The notes beneath the pieces are model-generated. The model was not told where the DNA came from, made no database searches, and worked only from the letters and a program-made list of their open reading frames with translations. The translations under genes and the position numbers were made by a program. A stretch of DNA of 64,000 bases from NCBI GenBank assembly GCA_958450325.1, contig OY288250.1, positions 49,924,898 to 49,988,897 on the forward strand. The letters run 5' to 3'. Source of the DNA: Agrostemma githago. Lineage: Eukaryota > Streptophyta > Magnoliopsida > Caryophyllales > Caryophyllaceae. Below, in pieces: positions 10,603 to 20,880 of this stretch. The stretch's first letter is position 1. Each line of letters begins with the position of its first letter.

Positions 10603-12191
10603 TGATAAGTGTCATTTGTAGTGCCTATTTCGTAGTGTTTTGGTCCCTTTTTCCTTGTGGAATCGCTCCTTTGGAGCGATTCATGGGCTTCTTATGCTTC
10701 CTTTAGTTCGTTTCAGGTTCCCGAGACCAATTTGGAAGAGTTGGAGCAATTCCGACTCAATACATACACATTTTGGAGCCAACGAGATAAAGGAACGATG
10801 ACTCGAGGCCTTGGAATCGACCCCGAGACCGTGGGTCCCAGTCCCGAGACTCCGAGACCCGATCCCGAGTCCCGAGAATCGACAGGAAGCCCATAAGATG
10901 CAAGGAGGGACCCTAGAGCTCTTATTGAAGGCATACAAGACCCTTCCCGGTCGGGATAATAGCCTTCCCGATCAGGAAGGGAGGCACATTTAGAAGCGCC
11001 ACTGTGGGTCCTTCCCGGTCGGGTTGAGCCCTTCCCGATCGGGATGGCAGAACCCTTCCCGATCGGGATGATCCGTCCCGGTCGGGATGGGCTACACCTC
11101 ACCCGCATTTCTTCTTTTCTTCTCCTTCATTCTTGTACCCATATATATACACCCTTCTTGTAATTTTAAGACATCTTATGTTACCCTACATTAGTTTAAG
11201 CCTCCAAAACCCTAGATTTACTCTCACTCATTAGCTTTAATCTTCCCTTAATCTTAGTTAATCTTTAGATAATTATTGTAATTAGTCTTGGATTAAGGGA
11301 TTCTTGAAGATTGTTCCAAGCTTGGGATTGTATTTGGGTTTCTCATTAATGCAAGTTTCCATCTTTTTCATCGTAGTATTGTTGGTGTCATCTTCTCTAC
11401 TCTACTCCTTGTTTATTCATTCTAGTTTCAATCTTTTTATATTGTTCTTATCATTGTTCTCATTGTTCATAATGGATGTTTGGTTTATGAGTTTATTTTC
11501 TCTTGTGATTGTTAGTTTCTCATTGATAATGAGTGAGTAGTTTCTTTGTGGGGTTAGTAGGGGGATTAGGGGTAGATTATGGATGATTAGGGTTGATTAA
11601 GGGGAAAAGGTTGTATCTTTTTTGTTAGTCACATTGTAGGCACTCTATGTGTTTGTTGATATGCTTGTGTGAGTTGTAGTGGCCATGCTTCCCATGCTTG
11701 TGTTCATCTTCTCATTGATTGCTTATTTTGTGGAAATGTTGAGAATAGTCATAGTCACGAGAGTGCCGACTAGGGTCTAAGTTGCGAGAGCCCGGACTCA
11801 CCTTGACATCGGTCTAAGTTGCGAGAGCCCGGACCGACTCTAGCGATTAGGAGACACCTATACCCTTGATCACCCCAATTATCCTTCTACCTCTATGAAC
11901 CCGACCTACCCCACTTCTTTCCATATTTGTGTTAATCCTCCTAGTTAGCCATCGTTCTTTTAGTTTATTTGTTAGTTTGATCATTAGCTTAGTCTTACCT
12001 CTCCTCCATCATTAGTTTTCCTTTTATTGCATTCTTTGTGTTCGTTTGGTAATCTAGTCTCGTTTTAGGCCAACCTAGTCTAAACTTTGATATACGGTCC
12101 TCGTGGATACGATCCCGACTTACCCTAGCTACTCACTAGGTTAGTCGGTGTTATATTGATTGGCTAGGGACGTGACGAATCCCTACCATCA
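10603..12191 (+). repeat. 5' LTR of element B
   Basis: TG...CA LTR of 1589 bp. U3 holds six CCCG..CGGG palindromes (10940-11090), a TATA box lies at 11141-11150, and two GCGAGAGCCCGG motifs are at 11783-11794 and 11820-11832. Relative to the 3' LTR it lacks a short GACAACC segment near 11325. Confidence 0.92.
11141..11150 (+). promoter_or_regulatory. TATA box in element B 5' LTR
   Basis: ATATATATAC about 540 bp into the LTR, followed by a short pyrimidine stretch. The same site occurs at 19183-19192 (3' LTR of B), 26289-26297 (solo LTR), 46653-46661 and 52795-52803 (D LTRs). It is the likely core promoter; the transcription start is inferred to be about 30 bp downstream. Confidence 0.6.
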
Positions 12192-12194
12192 ATT

Positions 12195-12211
12195 TGGCGC
12201 CGTTGCCGGGG
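12195..12211 (+). other. Primer binding site of element B (tRNA-Asp type)
   Basis: TGGCGCCGTTGCCGGGG, three bases after the LTR end; complementary to the tRNA-Asp 3' end. Confidence 0.88.
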
Positions 12212-12416
12212 ACGGTGCATTGTTTAGACTTAGTTTGCTTATTTCTAGACTTAGTTATCCTTCTTTCTGCTCTCCCATCTTCTCTTGTGAATATTTTCTA
12301 GTTTCTCTTCTTTCCTTAGCTTTCTTTTCTCTTTGTCTCTAGTTGTGTTTATTATTGTCGTTGCCTAGTGCCCATAAAGCACTAGGTGTTCTTACGTTTA
12401 TTCTAGTGTGTAGTGT

Positions 12417-15400
12417 ATGCCTAGGAGGGGAGGCGACTTCTATCTCTTTAATCTAGAGCCGGAGAGACTCTTTCGAGCCTTTCGCCAACGGACGATTAAT
12501 CGGGTTAGGATCTCTCAACCAAGTGCAAGCAATACTCATCAAGGGCAAGCCCAAGGAGCCGACTTGAACATTTCACCTCGAGAGACGGCCGGAGGGACCT
12601 TCATCAATCCCTTCGGTGATTCTTCTCCTAGTTCCCCCTCTTCTTCTACATCAACACTCTCTACACCCCCATCCTCTCCCTTACATCCAAGAATGCCTAA
12701 GTTCTCCTCTCACTCCACATTCACCGAGGATGTCTTGCCGGGACCGAGTGCATTACCGGAAGCCTATACCGGGAATTTTGTGGCAAAGACTCAATTTATC
12801 CAACTTGTGGAGAGGAGCCCTTTTAGTGGTTTGCCCATCGAAGACCCGCACCAACACATGGAGACCTTCTCCGATTATTGTGACGCTATATCTCAAACCG
12901 GGGTTATTCAAGACCAAATTCGTTGGGTACTCTTCCCGTTTTCTCTTATTGGAAAAGCGAAGCAATGGATCAAGAGTCTCGATAGGGCAACCATGGGGAT
13001 CGATACTTGGAAAAAGCTTGCCTCGGCGTTCTACCAAAAGTTTTACCCTCCGGAAAAGACGAACTTGCTTAGGGCCTCCACACCGGGTTTCAACAAAGGG
13101 ATGAAGAGAGCCTATATGAAGCTTGGGAGCGGTTTAAGTCTTTGGTAAGATCGTGCCCTCATCATGGACTCTCACAATGGTTCTTGGTGCAACAATTTTG
13201 GAATGGTCTTTATGAGGAATCGAGAGCCATTCTCAACATGGGTTCCAATGGTAGGTTTACCGAGGTCGATGACGACCAAACATGGGCGAGAATCGAAGAG
13301 ATGGCGGTGCACAATTTGCAATATTCTAGGCCTAGGAAGGCACATCGAGGAGGCATGCATGACGTCGATGCCATCACTAAGCTAAGAATTGACCTTGGAG
13401 CTCAATTGAAAACGCACATGGAGACTATTGACAAGAAGCTCCAAAGTCACCTCGACCAAGTCCAAGGCACTAGTTCCTCACACCATCAACCGATTCAAGA
13501 AGTGAATGCTTTGGGGTTCGCACCTCCTTAACTTTACTATGGGATGTGCGATACTTGTGGAATAGTTGGACATGAGCCTATGTATTGCCGTGGAAGTATT
13601 GAGCAAGTGAACGCCTTTCAAGCGTTCAAGCAAGGTACCTCTTACTCTAATCAATTCCAAGCTTCCCAACAAGTCCCCCAACAACAAGCCTTTCAACAGC
13701 AACAACAACATCGTCCCTATGTTCCACCTCCCTTAAGGGACAACAACCAAGGTTACCAAGGTTACATGGGTAATCCAAGACCCTTCAACAACTTCAAGCA
13801 AAATAACCAAGGTACCTTTCACAACAACAATCAAGGGTTCCAACAAGGGAACTTCAATCAAGGCGGTTTCAAAGGAAACCAAGGCTTCCAACAACAACAA
13901 AACCACAATCAAGGCCTTAATCAAGGCAATTCTCATGGGTTCCAAGGGAACCGTCAACAAGCAACTCAAAATCAACAACAACAAAGCAAGCCTAGGAGCC
14001 GGTCTCCTACTCATGATTATGGCATTCCTCTCGCCATCACCGACACTCCACATAATCCATCATCCCCACCTCGGGATTTTGATATTCAAAAGACTTTGAT
14101 GGATATGCAAAAGAATACTCAAGATTTGCAACAAAGTCAAGTGGACATGTCAAGGAATCATCATGAGCTCTTCACTTATATTCAAGATGAAAACGCAATG
14201 AGAGATACCCGTATGAAGATACTTGAGAATCAAATATCTCAACTAGCTTCGGGGAGCTCCTCAAGGCAAAAGGGGCAACTACCTTCTCAAGGTGAAACAC
14301 CGAAATTTGAGCATGTAAATGCCATCACTACAAGGAGAGGTACCTCTTATGACTCCCCTCCATATCCTAATGAGCAAGAGCCGATGCAAGAGCCGAAAAT
14401 AGAAACGACATCTCCCAATCATGAAGAACCAAGCTTGGACAATCCAATTGAGGAGAAAGTCTTGAGGGAGGTTGAAGAACCCCAAAAAGACGACCCTCCC
14501 CCTCTTCAAGAGAAAGACAAGGGAAAAAGGAAAGTGTCCTTTGAAGAGTCCACCCCAATCGAACAAAACAAGTACCAAATCAAGTTGCCTTTCCCATCAA
14601 GGCAAATGAAGACTAAGGTGGACACTCAATACGACAAGTTCCTTAGTATTGTGAAGAAATTGGATGTTAGTGTCCCGTTTACCGAGTTACTTACCCAAAT
14701 CCCGGCATATGGAAAATTCATGCGGGAAATCCTAGCTAGGAAGAGGTCCGTCGACATGGAAGAGACGGTAGCGTTCACTAGGGTGGTGAGCGAGCTTATT
14801 CAAGGTTCCACGCTTCCGAAGTTGAAGGACCCGGGTAGTTTCTCTATCCCATGCACCATCGGCAATTACAAGATCGAGAGAGCTATGTGTGATTTGGGCG
14901 CGAGTGTGAGCATTGTTCCCTACACCATTTGTGAGCGATTAGTGATGACGGAGTTGAAATGTACTTCCATTACACTCCAAATGGCCGATAAGTCTCTTAA
15001 CCGACCATTGGGGATGTTAGAGGACGTGCCGGTGCAAATAGGGAAGTTCTTCCTTCCGGTCGACTTCATTGTGGTTGATATGCCGGAGGATGCTAACACT
15101 CCCATCATCCTTGGACGCCCATTTTTACACACCGCCGGTGCCGTGATCGATGTAAAGAAGGGTAGGATCACCTTTCAATTAGGCGACGAGGAGTTAGTGT
15201 TCGACCTCCAAGGCAACACTTCGCCCATGACCGAGACATGTAATATGATCCATGCCACGGAAGACATCGATCTAGAGGAAGGATCGGGACAAAGCTTGAA
15301 GAAGTACTCTTATGTACTTGAGGATGATGACTCCGATATGGAGGAAGATGAGTGCCCGAATCATGGGCTTGACGACAAGTTGCTAAGCAAGGAAGAAGAT

Positions 15401-15652
15401 GAGCCTCCCTTGGGGCCGCATGATGACCGGTGGACGTTTGGGTATATCCCCAAGGACCAAAAGTACAAGTTCAAGTCGTTGAACTTGGATGAGCGGGATG
15501 CCCCGAGAACGTCAAGGCAAGGCCATGAGGAGCCTTGGGATGTGGTCGGTTATATGACATGCTTGATTGAAGACTTCTCTAGGGCCTTCGACTTGTTCTT
15601 ACGTGCTCTTGATAGAGATGGAACCGGTTGGAGTATTGTTGAAAAAGAATGA
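12417..15652 (+). pseudogene. gag-protease polyprotein of element B (two lesions)
   Basis: Begins at ATG 12417 (MPRRGGDFYLFNLEPERL) and ends at 15652, about 1078 codons. Domains: gag capsid-like domain (about 12770-13140), CCHC knuckle (CDTCGIVGHEPMYC, 13547-13588), Gln/Asn/Gly-rich linker (13600-13990), and retropepsin-like protease (DLGASVSIVP, Asp codon at 14891-14893; IILGRPFLHTAGAVID near 15105-15150). The C-terminal tail SRAFDLFLRALDRDG is shared with element D. Lesions: a one-base deletion relative to A near 13080 and an in-frame TAA at 13529-13531 just before the zinc knuckle. The 702-codon stretch after that stop is open. No polymerase or integrase is present. Confidence 0.88.
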
Positions 15653-15929
15653 AGATTGTACCACCTTGGTTTGACGGAGTTCCACAAGAACCGTCTCATT
15701 GTATATATCTCTTTCTTGTAGTTAGTTGGATTTTTGTGAATTCTTGTTATTTGGATTGATTGATGAGCGTTGTGAGGGAGAGAGTTTGATGTATGTTTGA
15801 GTATTGCTTGATAGGTGAAATGAGAATGCTCCTAGAGAAGAGTGGCTATGATACACCTTGGTTTGTAAGCACGAGGATCGGGTTTTTGAAGCTTCGAGCG
15901 AGCTTTTGGGATTGTGGAAGTTGAAGAAG

Positions 15930-16122
15930 CCCCATCCCGATCGGGATGAGGCGTCCCGACCGGGAAGGGTAAGGCTTCCCGACCGGGAAGGGTGCCTTCC
16001 CGATCGGGAAGGGCGCACCACATTTCGAGCTTACTTTGGGCTCGTCCCGATCGGGATGAGGGCGTCCCGACCGGGACGGGTGAGCAAACCCGATCAGGAA
16101 CAACCTTCCCGACCGGGAAGGT
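15930..16122. repeat. Eight-site palindrome module (element B 3' region)
   Basis: Eight CCCG(A/T)(C/T)CGGG-type sites at about 15935, 15955, 15976, 15999, 16045, 16064, 16088 and 16107. A non-palindromic spacer (about 16013-16043) splits them four and four. The spacer resembles the one in the LTR cluster (CACATTT.GA.GC...ACT..GGG). Confidence 0.8.
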
Positions 16123-16345
16123 CCTCTGCTCCCCCTTTGTGATTCTTCTTCGCAAATAGAGTCCACCCAACCGTTTTATGCCCCCTCCCAACCTCCCTTA
16201 CTACCCTAGCCTTACCATATGCCCCATGTACTTCATTGTCATGCCCTCACTCCATTTCCTATAAGCTTTACACCGACTCTCACATCAAATCCCACCCCCT
16301 ACCATTACTACCTATACCGTGAGTTCTCTTCAAGTGTGAAGCGAG

Positions 16346-16414
16346 ATGGCAACCGAGAAAACAAGCGACGAGCCTCTAATGATCAACGAGACGATGGAGC
16401 AAGTGAGTTACTAG
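16346..16414 (+). CDS. Conserved micro-ORF in element 3' region (B copy)
   Basis: Twenty-two codons from ATG 16346 to TAG 16412-16414, with core EPLMINETMEQVSY matching A (5404-5472) and D (50014-50052). GTGAGT at 16403-16408 resembles a splice donor, and TTATAG ending at 17075 resembles an acceptor. The implied 673-nt intron is matched by 672 nt in D and 678 nt in A. It could encode a tiny peptide or the first exon of a spliced transcript. No homologue is recognised. Confidence 0.35.
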   Translation: MATEKTSDEPLMINETMEQVSY

Positions 16415-16880
16415 CCGCTCGGTTTGGGTAACTATCCTTACTTTTCCGTCTTTTTATCGCTTTTTTTCATTGTTTGCCCCATTCCCTTGAGTCTCTGTAT
16501 CTAGGGGCCTTCGAGGCCATAGTTTGGTTGCTCCCGACTCCCGACGACGTGATTACGTCGAGAGTCAATCGATTAGTCCATTTACAAGATTTTGACCCCA
16601 TTTTAGGAGTTAGTCGGACTTGCGCGGAATCCGGGCTAGGTGACTTGATTACACCTAGCCCTCCCCTCCCATTTCCTTTCATTTATTTCTTTTTATCTTT
16701 CTTCTCCATTTCATATCTTTTTCACGTCTCGGCCCATGGTGACTTGACTACACCCCGGCCGGACACCTTCTACCTTTTCTTCACTTTATTTTTGATTTCT
16801 AGCTTTATTTTCGTAGTTTCTTTTCTTTCTCTTTTGTCTCTCCGCACACTACGATTGAGCATATGAGGACATTGCTCGAT

Positions 16881-16895
16881 TTAAGTGTGGGGGAG
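16881..16895 (+). other. Internal second copy of the polypurine tract (element B)
   Basis: TTAAGTGTGGGGGAG, identical to the terminal tract at 18629-18643, about 1.75 kb upstream of it and inside the putative 673-nt intron. Confidence 0.7.
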
Positions 16896-18628
16896 CGATA
16901 TTCTATCGTAGTTAGTTTTATTTTCCCTTTTTTCGAAAAAAACCTTTAAAAACCCTAAAAATTTGAAAAATTTTCACAAAAACCAAAAAGATTTTTCTTT
17001 TGTGTGTTTTCCTTTTGTGTCATTATGTCGTATATTTGTTTTGTGTGCGTGTTTTGCCTCCCTCTTTCCTTATAGGTCGCTTAATCACCGCTAGCTTTGG
17101 AGAGCTTTCAAGACACCCGGTAACATCTTTTCAACCCTTTTTCCTCTTTGTTTCTTGTGGAGTTTGGAGGAGATATGTGTTGTGGTGTGCTCGGGTGGAG
17201 CTTTGTAAAGTTTGTGGATGATTGGTTGCTCATTTGGATGTCCGGGGTGGTGTTTGTTTTGTATGTGTTCGTTTTGTTTTGTTCTTGTTTTGTTGCTTTT
17301 GTTTCTTTTTTCTTTCTTTCTCGTTGAGTCTTTGTTTTGTGTTTTGTTGTGTGTCTTGTGTGTAAATGGTTTTCGAAAACCCGGTTTAGAGGCTAGTGTG
17401 TGAGTGTCTATTTTTCCCTTTCTAGTTGTATAAATCGAGTCTTGGACTTTAATCTATTAGAATGACCCTAAATCAATGAATTCGTTGGTCCTTTACCTTG
17501 AGTCCACCTAGCTTACTAGGGATTTACTACGGGATTTGCATTTTGACCATTATGACCACCCACGGTGTGAAAAGGCCTTGGTTACCGAGTCTCGTCCCTT
17601 AGGTGACCGTGTCTAGGATCGTTCGATTAGTCCAAGTTCTCCCCTTTTTGTGGGTTTGAAGAGAAAGCGCGCTCCCGACTTACCCATTCACCTACCTCCT
17701 ACACAAATCCACTTAATAAGATTGCAAATTGTTGAATTCTCTCTTTCTCGTTATACAATGAAAATGCCAAGAATGCCAAATCTTGCCAAAAAAGGCAAAG
17801 AAAAAAAAAAGAAAAGAAAAATGAAAGAAAGAAAAGAATGAAGAAAAAGAAAAGGCACAAAAGCCAAAAAGAAAATAGAAAAGAAGAAAAAGAAATGGCA
17901 TGGCAACAAAAAAAGCAAAAACGTCAAAAGGAAAGAAAATGCCAAAAGAAAACCCATCTCACAAAAACAAATCCCCACAAAAATAAGCCTTTTTCCGACT
18001 TTTGCCGTGAAGAGCCTACCAAAGGACCGAGTCCCTAGGAAGGATGATAGCGGCATTAGTGGGTCTTCCCTCATCTTGCATATTTCCACCTTTTTACTTG
18101 GACTAGTTAGGCGGTTTTAGACACGGGACGACCCTCTTGGCTCACGCTAAAGGGGGCGGGGTCTCACTTACCTACAGTGTCGACTAACACCGTGGTTCTT
18201 CAGTTTTCCACTCCGCCGATCGTCCCGTAGTACGTTTTTAGAAAGTTAGGAGGACCTAGGTAAGTTACCAACGTTTTTGATGCTTTATCGTCATGCTATT
18301 AGGGTTTAGTTCACCTTGGTTTGTATTGCTAGCTTGGGAACGTTGTCACTTACCTCGAGTCCTAAACCGGTGTTTCATTCACCGCTTTTTGAGGGAAGCG
18401 GTATTTGTTTTCTTTTGGGTGCAACCGATTATGTGTTTGTTTGTGTGTTTGTTTGTTTGTGTGTTTTGTGTCCGGTTGCATCCACAGTTTTGTCGCAAGA
18501 CCCAACTTGCCTTGCGGAGTGCACCTTTCCTCTAAGTGCACTCGTGTGAGTTGAAGGGGTGTAGGGTGCGCTAATACCCACTCGGATAGGTTAGTAGTAG
18601 TATGTGCTTACTCGAGGGCGAGTAAGGG

Positions 18629-18644
18629 TTAAGTGTGGGGGAGT
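18629..18644 (+). other. Terminal polypurine tract of element B
   Basis: TTAAGTGTGGGGGAGT immediately before the 3' LTR start (TGATAAG at 18645). Confidence 0.88.
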
Positions 18645-20241
18645 TGATAAGTGTCATTTGTAGTGCCTATTTCGTAGTGTTTTGGTCCCTTTTTCCTTGT
18701 GGAATCGCTCCTTTGGAGCGATTCATGGGCGTCTTATGCTTCCTTTAGTTCATTTCAGGTTCCCGAGACCAATTTGGAAGAGTTGGAGCGATTCCGACTC
18801 AATACATACACATTTTGGAGCCAACGAGATAAAAGACCGATGACTCGAGGCCTTGGAATCGACTCCGAGACCGTGGGTCCCAATCCCGAGCCTCCGAGAC
18901 CCGATCCCGAGTCCCGAGAATCGACGAGAAGCCCATAAGATGCAAGGAGGGACCCTAGAGCTCTTATTGAAGGCATACAAGACCCTTCCCGGTCGGGAAA
19001 ATAGCCTTCCCGATCGGGAAGGGAGGCACATTTAGAAGCGCCACTGTGGGTCCTTCCCGGTCGGGTTGAGCCCTTTCCAATCGGGATGGCAGAACCCTTC
19101 CCGATCGAGATGATCCGTTCCGGTCGGGATGGGCTACAGCTCACCCGCATTTCTTCTTTTCTTCTCCTTCATTCTTGTACCCATATATATACTCCCTTCT
19201 TGTAAGTTTAAGACATCTTATGTTACCCTACATTAGTTTAAGCCTCCAAAACCCTAGATTTACTCTCACTCATTAGCTTTAATCTTCCCTTAATCTTAGT
19301 TAATCTTTAGATAATTATTGTAATTAGTCTTGGATTAAGGGATTCTTGAAGATTATTTCAAGCTTGACAACCTTGGGATTGTATATGGGTTTCTCATTAA
19401 TGCAAGTTTTCATCTTTTTCATCATAGTATTGTTGGTATAATCTTCTCTACTCTAATCCTTGTTTATTCATTCTAGTTTCAATCTTTTTATATTGTTCTT
19501 ATCATTGTTCTCATTGTTCATAATGGATGTTTGGTTTATGAGTTTATTTTCTCTTGTATTGTTAGTTTCTCATTGATAATGAGTGAGTAGTTTCTTTGTG
19601 GGGTTAGTAAGGAGATTAGGTGTAGATTATGGATGATTAGGGTTGATTAAGGGGAAAAGGTTGTATCTTTGTTGTTAGTCACATTGTGGGCACTCTATGT
19701 GTTTGTTGATATGCTTGTGTGAGTTGTACTGGCCATGCTTCCCATGCTTGTGTTCATCTTCTCATTGATTGCTTATTTTGTGGAAATGTTGAGAATAGTC
19801 ATAGTCACGAGAGTGCCGACTAGGGTCTAAGTTGCGAGAGCCCGGACTCACCTTAACATCGGTCTAAGTTGCGAGAGCCCGGACCGACTCTAGCAATTAG
19901 GAGACACCTATACCCTTGATCACCCCAATTATCCTTCTACCTCTATGAACCCGACCTACCCCACTTCTTTCCATATTTGTGTTAATCCTCCTAGTTAGCC
20001 ATCGTTCTTTTAGTTTATTTGTTAGTTTGATCATTAGCTTAGTCTTACCTCTCCTCCATCATTAGTTTTCCTTTTATTGCATTCTTTGTGTTCGTTTGGT
20101 AATCTAGTCTCATTTTAGGCCAACCTAGTCTAAACTTTGATATACCGTCCTCGTGGATACGATCCCGACTTACCCTAGCTACTCACTAGGTTAGTCGGTG
20201 TTATATTGATTGGCTAGGGACGTGACGAATCCCTACCATCA
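18645..20241 (+). repeat. 3' LTR of element B
   Basis: 1597 bp, nearly identical to 10603-12191. It ends CCATCA at 20241 and is followed by ACTAA and the interrupted minus LTR. Confidence 0.92.
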
Positions 20242-20880
20242 ACTAATCTAATCTAATCTAACCTAAATTAGTCTAGGGTTTTAGGAGAAGTGAAGAATAT
20301 AACATAAGATCGTGTCTTAATACAAGAGGGGGGTATATATAGGGTTACAAGGGGAAAGGGGAAGAAAGAAAGCAAGGCAGAGCTGTAGCAGGCCCGTCCC
20401 GGCCGAGACGAGGTGGTCCCGGTCGGGATGGGGTCGGTCCCGGCCGGGAAGACCTTCTCCCGGTCGGGATGGGCAGTCAGTAGGCTCATCTTCGTTTCCT
20501 CCTTCATCCCGGACGGGATGAGGCCATACCCGTTCGGGATGAGCCTTGTAGGCCTCCAATATGAACTTTTTGGTCCCTCCTTGCTTCTCAAGGGCTTCCC
20601 ATCCATTCTCGGGACTCGGGATCGGGTCTCGGGGCTCGGGATTGGGTCCCAAGTTCTCGGGGTCGATACCAAGGCATCGAATCATCGTTCCTTTACTCCG
20701 TTGGCTCCAAAATGTGTATGTATAGAGTCGGAATCGCTCCAACTCTTCCAAATCGGTCTCGGGAACCTGAAACGAACTAAAGGAAGCATAAGAAGCCCCT
20801 AAACCGCTCCCAAGGAGCGATTCTACAAGGAAAATGGGACCAAAACACTACAAAATAGGCACTACAAACCACACTTATCA
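20242..20880 (-). mobile_element. Athila-like LTR shared by A and C, U3-side part
   Basis: Minus-oriented remainder of the LTR begun at 9589. Its start (TGATAAGTGTGG on the minus strand) is at 20880 and adjoins a polypurine tract at 20881. It contains palindromes CCCG..CGGG (20394-20540) and the TATA region near 20335. The LTR thus has internal sequence on both sides: A's 5' end at left, C's 3' end at right. Confidence 0.85.

Larger units (their letters stand above)
15653..18644 (+). other. Noncoding 3' region of element B
   Basis: About 3 kb with no protein domain. In order: the eight-site palindrome module (15930-16122), a conserved micro-ORF with donor-like site (16346-16414), an internal polypurine tract copy (16881-16895), an acceptor-like site (about 17075), the purine tract (17750-17990), and the terminal polypurine tract. 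It is conserved in A, C and D, so it may hold packaging or other cis signals. Confidence 0.7.
10603..20241 (+). mobile_element. Element B: complete Athila-like non-autonomous LTR retrotransposon
   Basis: 9.64 kb with both LTRs (10603-12191 and 18645-20241), both beginning TGATAAGTGTCAT and ending CCATCA. It has a tRNA-Asp primer site, a gag-protease pseudogene, a long noncoding 3' region and a polypurine tract. Flanks are ACTAG on the left and ACTAA on the right, a 5-bp duplication with one mismatch. The sequence outside joins into the minus LTR of elements A and C, so B is the younger insertion. The LTRs look nearly identical by eye, suggesting recent transposition. No pol domain is present, so enzymes must have come from elsewhere. 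Confidence 0.92.

Noticed and set aside
13733..14053. Leucine/valine-rich open frame on the minus strand
   Set aside because: It is the antisense of the Gln/Asn-rich linker of gag. The similar frames at 7801-8073 and 8110-8343 are antisense to gag in element A.
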